Part shown: positions 7,586 through 11,513 of the stretch, piece after piece
Layout of the letters: every line of letters begins with the position of its first letter
Position numbering within the stretch: position 1 is the stretch's first letter
Assembly (NCBI GenBank): GCA_023807065.1
Contig: JAJJLU010001027.1
Coordinates: forward strand, 1 to 11,513
DNA: 11,513 bases
Reading direction: 5' to 3'
From: Isotricha intestinalis
Lineage: Eukaryota; Ciliophora; Litostomatea; Vestibuliferida; Isotrichidae
Notes under the pieces: generated by a model
What the model was told of the DNA's origin: nothing
Databases searched by the model: none
What the model saw: the letters and a program-made list of their open reading frames with translations, nothing else
Position numbers and translations under genes: made by a program

Positions 7586-8509
7586 TTAATACCATTCCTT
7601 TTTTTTTATTTCTATAAATTTTTCTTGTGAATAATTGTTTGAATTCATTTCCCCTTTAGATATATTATTTTTTTCAATTTTTGTATCTAATGAATTTTTT
7701 AATTGAATTTGATTTATATTTTCACACCATATAAAATTTTTCCCTTTTTTTAATAATAATTCTGAATTAGGTTCACTCCAAGGAGATTCATATATATTTT
7801 TTTGTTCTGAAATAATTTTATAATGTTCATCTAGTCCATCATTTAAAAATAATTCAGCTATTCTTTTTGCGTTTTTTTCATTATTATCTTCATTTTGATT
7901 TTTTTCTTTCTTATCATCTTCATAATCTGATTTAATATCTATTGATTTCCCAATAGTTATATTATTTAATTTTAACATACTACAAAGTCGTTTAGTATCT
8001 GGAGGACTATCAGAAGTAAAATATCTAACAACATGAGAATTAATAATTAATTTATTTTTAATTTTTAGAATTAATTCATCTATTTTTTTAAAAAGATTTG
8101 ATTCAGAATCCCCATCAGAAATTGTTAATAAGCGAATAGCCATTATTTTATTTGATTTTATATAATCATCGAATATTTTTTCAACTTCTGCTAATCCTAC
8201 TGATAATTCATTACCTCCTCCACTTGATAAATTTTGATTTTTAAAATAATCAGAATTACCTATATATTTGTAGGCATTGTTATCATAAGTTATTAATATA
8301 CTTTGTTCTTTTCCACATCCTAATTTTTCTAATATTAAAGGAAAGATAGCTTTTACAAATATATATACATTACCCCCCATCGAACCGCTTTTATCTAACA
8401 AACATATAAACACAGGAGGCTGCTTATTTTCACTGGATTTAATATCTGATAAATCAATTGTGGCTAAATATTTATTATTGACGCATTTATAATATTCTAA
8501 TTGTGTCAT
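7586..8509 (-). CDS. von Willebrand factor A (VWA) domain protein
   Basis: A 307-residue protein with one VWA domain near the N-terminus (about 30-190), a fold used for metal-dependent protein binding. The MIDAS motif is DKSGSM at 39-44 (Asp39, Ser41, Ser43), and SDGD at 131-134 supplies the later Asp. The Thr usually found in the middle loop is not obvious (SSGGGNELSVGL, 96-107). Strand and helix blocks PPVFICLLDKSGSM, SILITYDNNAY, AIRLLTISDGD and NSHVVRYFTSDSPPDTKRL are clear. After an acidic/Lys linker (about 193-215) a conserved-looking region AKRIAELFLNDGLDEHYKI follows. There is no signal peptide or membrane segment, so it is probably cytosolic; the partner is unknown. The frame stops at TAA after KKKEWY. 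One base out of frame the sequence continues KNNEWFKL to a stop at 7561-7563, so the C-terminus may be longer if a base is misread or was gained. Confidence 0.85.
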   Translation of the reverse strand: MTQLEYYKCVNNKYLATIDLSDIKSSENKQPPVFICLLDKSGSMGGNVYIFVKAIFPLILEKLGCGKEQSILITYDNNAYKYIGNSDYFKNQNLSSGGGNELSVGLAEVEKIFDDYIKSNKIMAIRLLTISDGDSESNLFKKIDELILKIKNKLIINSHVVRYFTSDSPPDTKRLCSMLKLNNITIGKSIDIKSDYEDDKKEKNQNEDNNEKNAKRIAELFLNDGLDEHYKIISEQKNIYESPWSEPNSELLLKKGKNFIWCENINQIQLKNSLDTKIEKNNISKGEMNSNNYSQEKFIEIKKKEWY

Positions 8510-8823
8510 TTTGTTTTATAAATTTAAATATAAATTAAATTTACTGGAATATTTATATGAAAAAAATCAATTATAATGATGATTGAAAATTGGACCCAAT
8601 CCTCATATAATAAATTTAAATTATATTATAATATTTTTTCATTCTATATTTATTCCTTTCAAGCATTTATTTAACATTACTATGAAAATGAAAACTAAAT
8701 TTTTTTATCATTTTCATTTAACTATTTTTCAACAAATAATGAAATTAAAAAATAGTTGATATAAATATCTTTGTAATAATAGATGTAATTAAAAATGTAT
8801 AGATAGGGATATGATATGTATGA
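8510..8823. other. Spacer
   Basis: About 310 A/T-rich bases between the start of the leftward VWA gene and the first recognisable remnant of the rightward broken gene. I find no open frame, no tRNA-like fold and no repeat. It should include the VWA promoter and may include unrecognisable 5' parts of the decayed gene. Confidence 0.55.
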
Positions 8824-9890
8824 ATAATTCCAGAAGAATTATATCCATATGAAACATTTGGTGTCAAAGCTACTTCTTCTTTTAATTATTGTAAACTGGC
8901 TTTTTTTAACCTGATAATAAAATCAAGTAAATACACGAGAATAAGGGTAGATTTAGCATATGTTATATTATGTAATAAATAAAAGTAGTTTAAAAGCGGA
9001 ATCTATATAGGCCAAAAAAAAGACCATTTTTATTATGTAGTAGAATGAGATTTATATAATTTAAAGAGATTAGTTAATAAAAATAAAAAAATATTATTAG
9101 AAAAAAATGATTTACAAAGAAATTTATTATATTCAGCAGCAAGAAATGGTTTTTTTAATATTTGAATTTTTATTAAAAAATGGAATAAATATTAATGAAC
9201 CTCAAAAAGATGGAAGAAGATCATTAGATGGAGCTGCTTTTTATAATCAAGAAATTATTGTTCAATTATTACTTGAATATGGAGTAAAAACAAATATAAA
9301 AAATAATTTTAATGCCTTTAGTATCTGATGATGTGAGATCATTAATAATTAAAAATAGCATATTAAATAGTCAAAATGATCAAATATCAATATTATCAAA
9401 TTATTTAATAAATAAAAAATTAGTAAAAAAATTAATATTAATAAAATACAAAAACAGAATTATAGGAAAGAAAATAATGAGAAGTAAATATCCTTTTCTT
9501 TTTAATATAAATTATATAAAAGAAAAATGAGAACCATCATCATGGAACAAAATTTCATCTATTAGAATTAATTTTGACTATGGTTAAATACCTTATTGGA
9601 TCACAATTAGGAAATGGAGTTAAATTAAAAACTCCACCAGGTCATATACCTTTAAATTTGAAATAGATGGATATAAAAATTGGTCAAAAGAAATTTTTGT
9701 TAGTCCTAGTATTGTTTATGTTGGAAATCCATGTTATTCTGATAGAATAAATTCAAGAAATGAAAGATATTATGTTTTAATTGAAACAAGAGTTTAAACC
9801 TTGGTTCTTTTAGTTGACATAATTCTAATGTTTTAAAGCATGTTCCAGTTGATAATGAACCAAGTAAAGTTGAATATAAAATTGAAGTAA
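8824..9890 (+). pseudogene. Broken ankyrin-repeat protein with ADP-ribosyltransferase-like C-terminal part
   Basis: Pieces in all three forward frames line up in order: IIPEELYPYETFGVKATSSF (8824 on); SKYTRIRVDLAYVILCNK; SGIYIGQKKDHFYYVVE; DLYNLKRLVNKNKKILLEKN; the ankyrin repeat LLYSAARNGFFNI then FLLKNGININ; a second repeat with GAAFYNQEIIVQLLLEYGV; VSDDVRSLIIKNSILN; EPSSW and HGTKFHLLELI (9541 on); PPGHIP; DGYKNWSKEIFVSPSIVY (to 9719); INSRNERYYVLIETRV; and HVPVDNEPSKVEYKIEV. Damage includes stops at 8980 (TAA), 8986 (TAG), 9046 (TGA) and 9816 (TGA), and frame changes near 9161, 9310, 9541, 9653 and 9795. Ankyrin repeats bind proteins. The HGT and SPS...Y...Y pattern is reminiscent of PARP/ART folds; that assignment is tentative. 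All three stop types occur, so no single code change would rescue it. I judge it a pseudogene. Confidence 0.7.
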
Positions 9891-9931
9891 AATTTATTCT
9901 TGTTTTCAGTAGATAAAACATTTAAAATTTT

Positions 9932-10463
9932 AATTTAGAAAATACAAAATGTTTAAAAACTTTAAAAGGTCAATGAAGGTAATATTACTACTTTTTTAGA
10001 ATATGAAAATAATAAATTAATTTCTGTAGGTGCAGATGATATTATTAGATTTTGGAATATTAATTTAAATGATGATTATGATTATAAGAATTTTGTGATT
10101 ATGAAAAAATTGGTAATTTTCAAGCTCATAATGTTTATTTAAAATTAAAAATAATAGAGTTATTATTAGTGGAAATTAGATGATACTGTGTTGATGTTAA
10201 ATATTATCAAATTGAATGTAGAATTAAAGTTCATATTTGTTTTAATAATAGTATTATTGTTATGGATGATAGTTCTATTTTAACTAGTGTTGGTGATGTT
10301 ATTTTAAAACAATGGGATTTAGATACTTATATTCAAATCGGAGAAAGAAATAATTTTCAAATTAATTGGATTATTTCTATGGATCAAATTAATGATAAAA
10401 ATGAGAAAAAAAAGAATTGTTGGATGTACTCTTGATAATAAAATTCATGTATTTGAATATTGA
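9932..10463 (+). pseudogene. Broken WD40-repeat region
   Basis: Forward fragments fit WD40 propeller blades: NLENTKCLKTLKG; then, after one extra A near 9972 that breaks a GHEGNIT motif, NITTFLEYENNKLISVGADD ending IIRFWNI; CDYEKIGNFQAHN; NRVIISGN and DDTV; VDVKYYQIECRIKVHI; SSILTSVGDVILKQWDLDTY; NFQINWIISMDQIN; and RIVGCTLDNKIHVFEY, ending at TGA (10461-10463), which may be the native stop. Frame changes occur near 9972, 10095, 10150, 10175, 10190 and 10410. Some look like one-base changes in A runs. WD40 propellers are scaffolds with no catalytic activity of their own. The region may be the C-terminal part of the same protein as the ankyrin/ART remnant, since order and strand agree and only about 40 bases separate them, or a second broken gene. 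Confidence 0.7.
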
Positions 10464-10625
10464 AATTTAGGATGTAAATATTTTTTGGTTATTTATTTAT
10501 TTATTTAAATTAATTGACAAAAATATTATTTTATATGTTTATAGTTTAATTTTTATTTTTTTACAAGTTATTATATATTTTCTAAATATATATAATATAC
10601 AATCTAACAAATATATAAAAGAATT

Positions 10626-11513
10626 TTATTTATTATCACTACTTTTAAATTGTTCAAATAATTTTTCCCAAAAACTTGGAGGATCTCTTAACACAATTTT
10701 TTTATTAGTTTTTTTTGAACTTCTACTAAAATTTCAATACCTTCACTTAAATTTTTTTTTCTTTTTTTCTATTATGAATAAAATCATTTTCAGGATTCGG
10801 AATATCAAAAATTCCCACTTTGTAAATATAAATATGAATTATTTTGAATTCTTCACTTTTCAATTTGAAGTGAATTGAATGTATTTATATTATTAATATT
10901 TATATTATTATTATCATTAGAATTTGTATCTTTGTCTTTTTTGTATTTATTTTTATCTGGTTTAATATTTTTATCTTTCTTGTTTAATAATTGAAAAATA
11001 TTTGTATTATTTTTTTTTTCATTTTTATCTTTATTTTTTAATATATTATTATAATATCTATAATTTCTTTTTTTTTTATGGGATTTTTTAATAGATTTTT
11101 CAAATATATTAAAATCATCAAAATTATTATTGTTTCAATATCATTTAAAATTATCTTCATGGTTTACTTCAAATAAGTTTTTATTATCATTTTCAATTTT
11201 TGAAAAAATTTCACTTTTTTAAAATAAAGAATTAGAATTACTAATTTTATTCATTAAATCAACATTTGAATTTCTTTCATATTTTTTGTTTTGTTCAAAA
11301 TCCAAGGATGAATTAAAATTTTTGTATCTTAATTCTTTTTTCTTAATCAAATTCAAATAATTTTTTAATTGAATTAATTAAATTAAAACAATCATCAAAT
11401 AAATTTAATTTATCATTCAAGATGAATATTTATTAATATTAATAATAATATTTTGAAAAATTTCATTAATATTTTCACTATTCCCAAAAGGAGAATAACC
11501 ATGTAATAATTCA
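10626..11513 (-). pseudogene. Broken, partial protein kinase (C-lobe and Asn/Lys-rich tail)
   Basis: Starting at the right edge the minus strand reads ELLHGYSPFGNSENINEIFQ, a typical kinase subdomain IX-X stretch. After a frame change comes LNDKLNLFDDCFNLINSIKK then LFEFD-stop-EKRIKIQKF, and in another frame HPWILNKTK (HPWI at 11299-11313, subdomain XI). A long Asn/Lys-rich tail follows with stops at 11219 (TAA), 11141 and 11135 (TGA) and 10853 (TGA). It ends with KVGIFDIPNPENDFIHN, NLSEGIEILVEVQKK and IVLRDPPSFWEKLFEQF in three frames, stopping at TAA 10626-10628. The last two frame changes each fit one missing A in an A run. The N-lobe and active site lie beyond the window. The kinase subfamily is not clear. 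It faces the ankyrin/WD40 remnant tail to tail. Confidence 0.65.

Noticed and set aside
9706..9921. 71-codon minus-strand frame
   Set aside because: It overlaps the forward ART-like remnant, whose pieces (SPSIVY, RYYVLIETRV) match a family, whereas the reverse frame matches nothing.
8824..10463. Programmed +1 frameshifting of the Euplotes kind
   Set aside because: The frame changes do not share a slip motif such as AAA-TAA, go in both directions, and are absent from the intact genes.
8824..11513. Reassigned stop codons (TAA/TAG as Gln, TGA as Trp) as the reason for in-frame stops
   Set aside because: All three stops occur at unlike positions together with true frame changes, and the intact genes use only TGG for Trp and CAA/CAG for Gln.
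1..11513. tRNA, rRNA, CRISPR, insertion sequence or prokaryotic operon signals
   Set aside because: No cloverleaf, conserved rRNA segment, spaced repeat array, transposase motif or ribosome binding site pattern was seen on either strand.

Overview
This very AT-rich window reads as one end of a linear nuclear chromosome of a microbial eukaryote, most likely a ciliate (macronuclear chromosome). It opens with five C-rich telomeric units (CCCCAAT, with CCCAAT variants). It encodes a tubulin glycylase of the TTLL3/8 type, which implies cilia. Its proteins are rich in Asn, Lys and Ile, and intergenic DNA is almost pure A/T. From memory, not checked, a CCCCAAT telomere and about 80% AT fit rumen (trichostome) ciliates such as Entodinium; treat this as a hypothesis. 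The code looks standard: all 21 Trp codons in the five main genes are TGG, Gln is CAA/CAG, and genes end at TAA or TAG.

Layout. 1-37 telomere; 38-400 noncoding subtelomere; 401-1369 (-) small ubiquitin-specific protease; 1370-2471 mostly noncoding, with faint coding-like fragments; 2472-4682 (-) tubulin glycylase; 4810-5898 (-) DEAD-box helicase that lacks its N-terminal half; 5888-6202 (-) unknown 104-residue ORF abutting the helicase; 6495-7498 (+) phospholipid scramblase with one 35-nt intron that fixes its start; 7586-8509 (-) von Willebrand factor A protein; 8824-10463 (+) a heavily damaged ankyrin / ADP-ribosyltransferase-like / WD40 gene or gene pair; 10626-11513 (-) a damaged protein kinase running off the right edge.

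The left 8.5 kb holds open, mostly intronless genes. The right 2.7 kb holds recognisable families broken by more than a dozen frameshifts and stops of all three kinds. This contrast and the helicase break, which falls exactly at a splice-acceptor-like AG, are the most notable observations. The genes do not form an operon or obvious pathway: they are separate eukaryotic transcription units with unrelated roles (deubiquitination, axonemal tubulin modification, RNA metabolism, membrane lipid scrambling, VWA-mediated binding). No RNA gene, transposon, CRISPR or prokaryotic signal was seen, and I found no clear new biological system.
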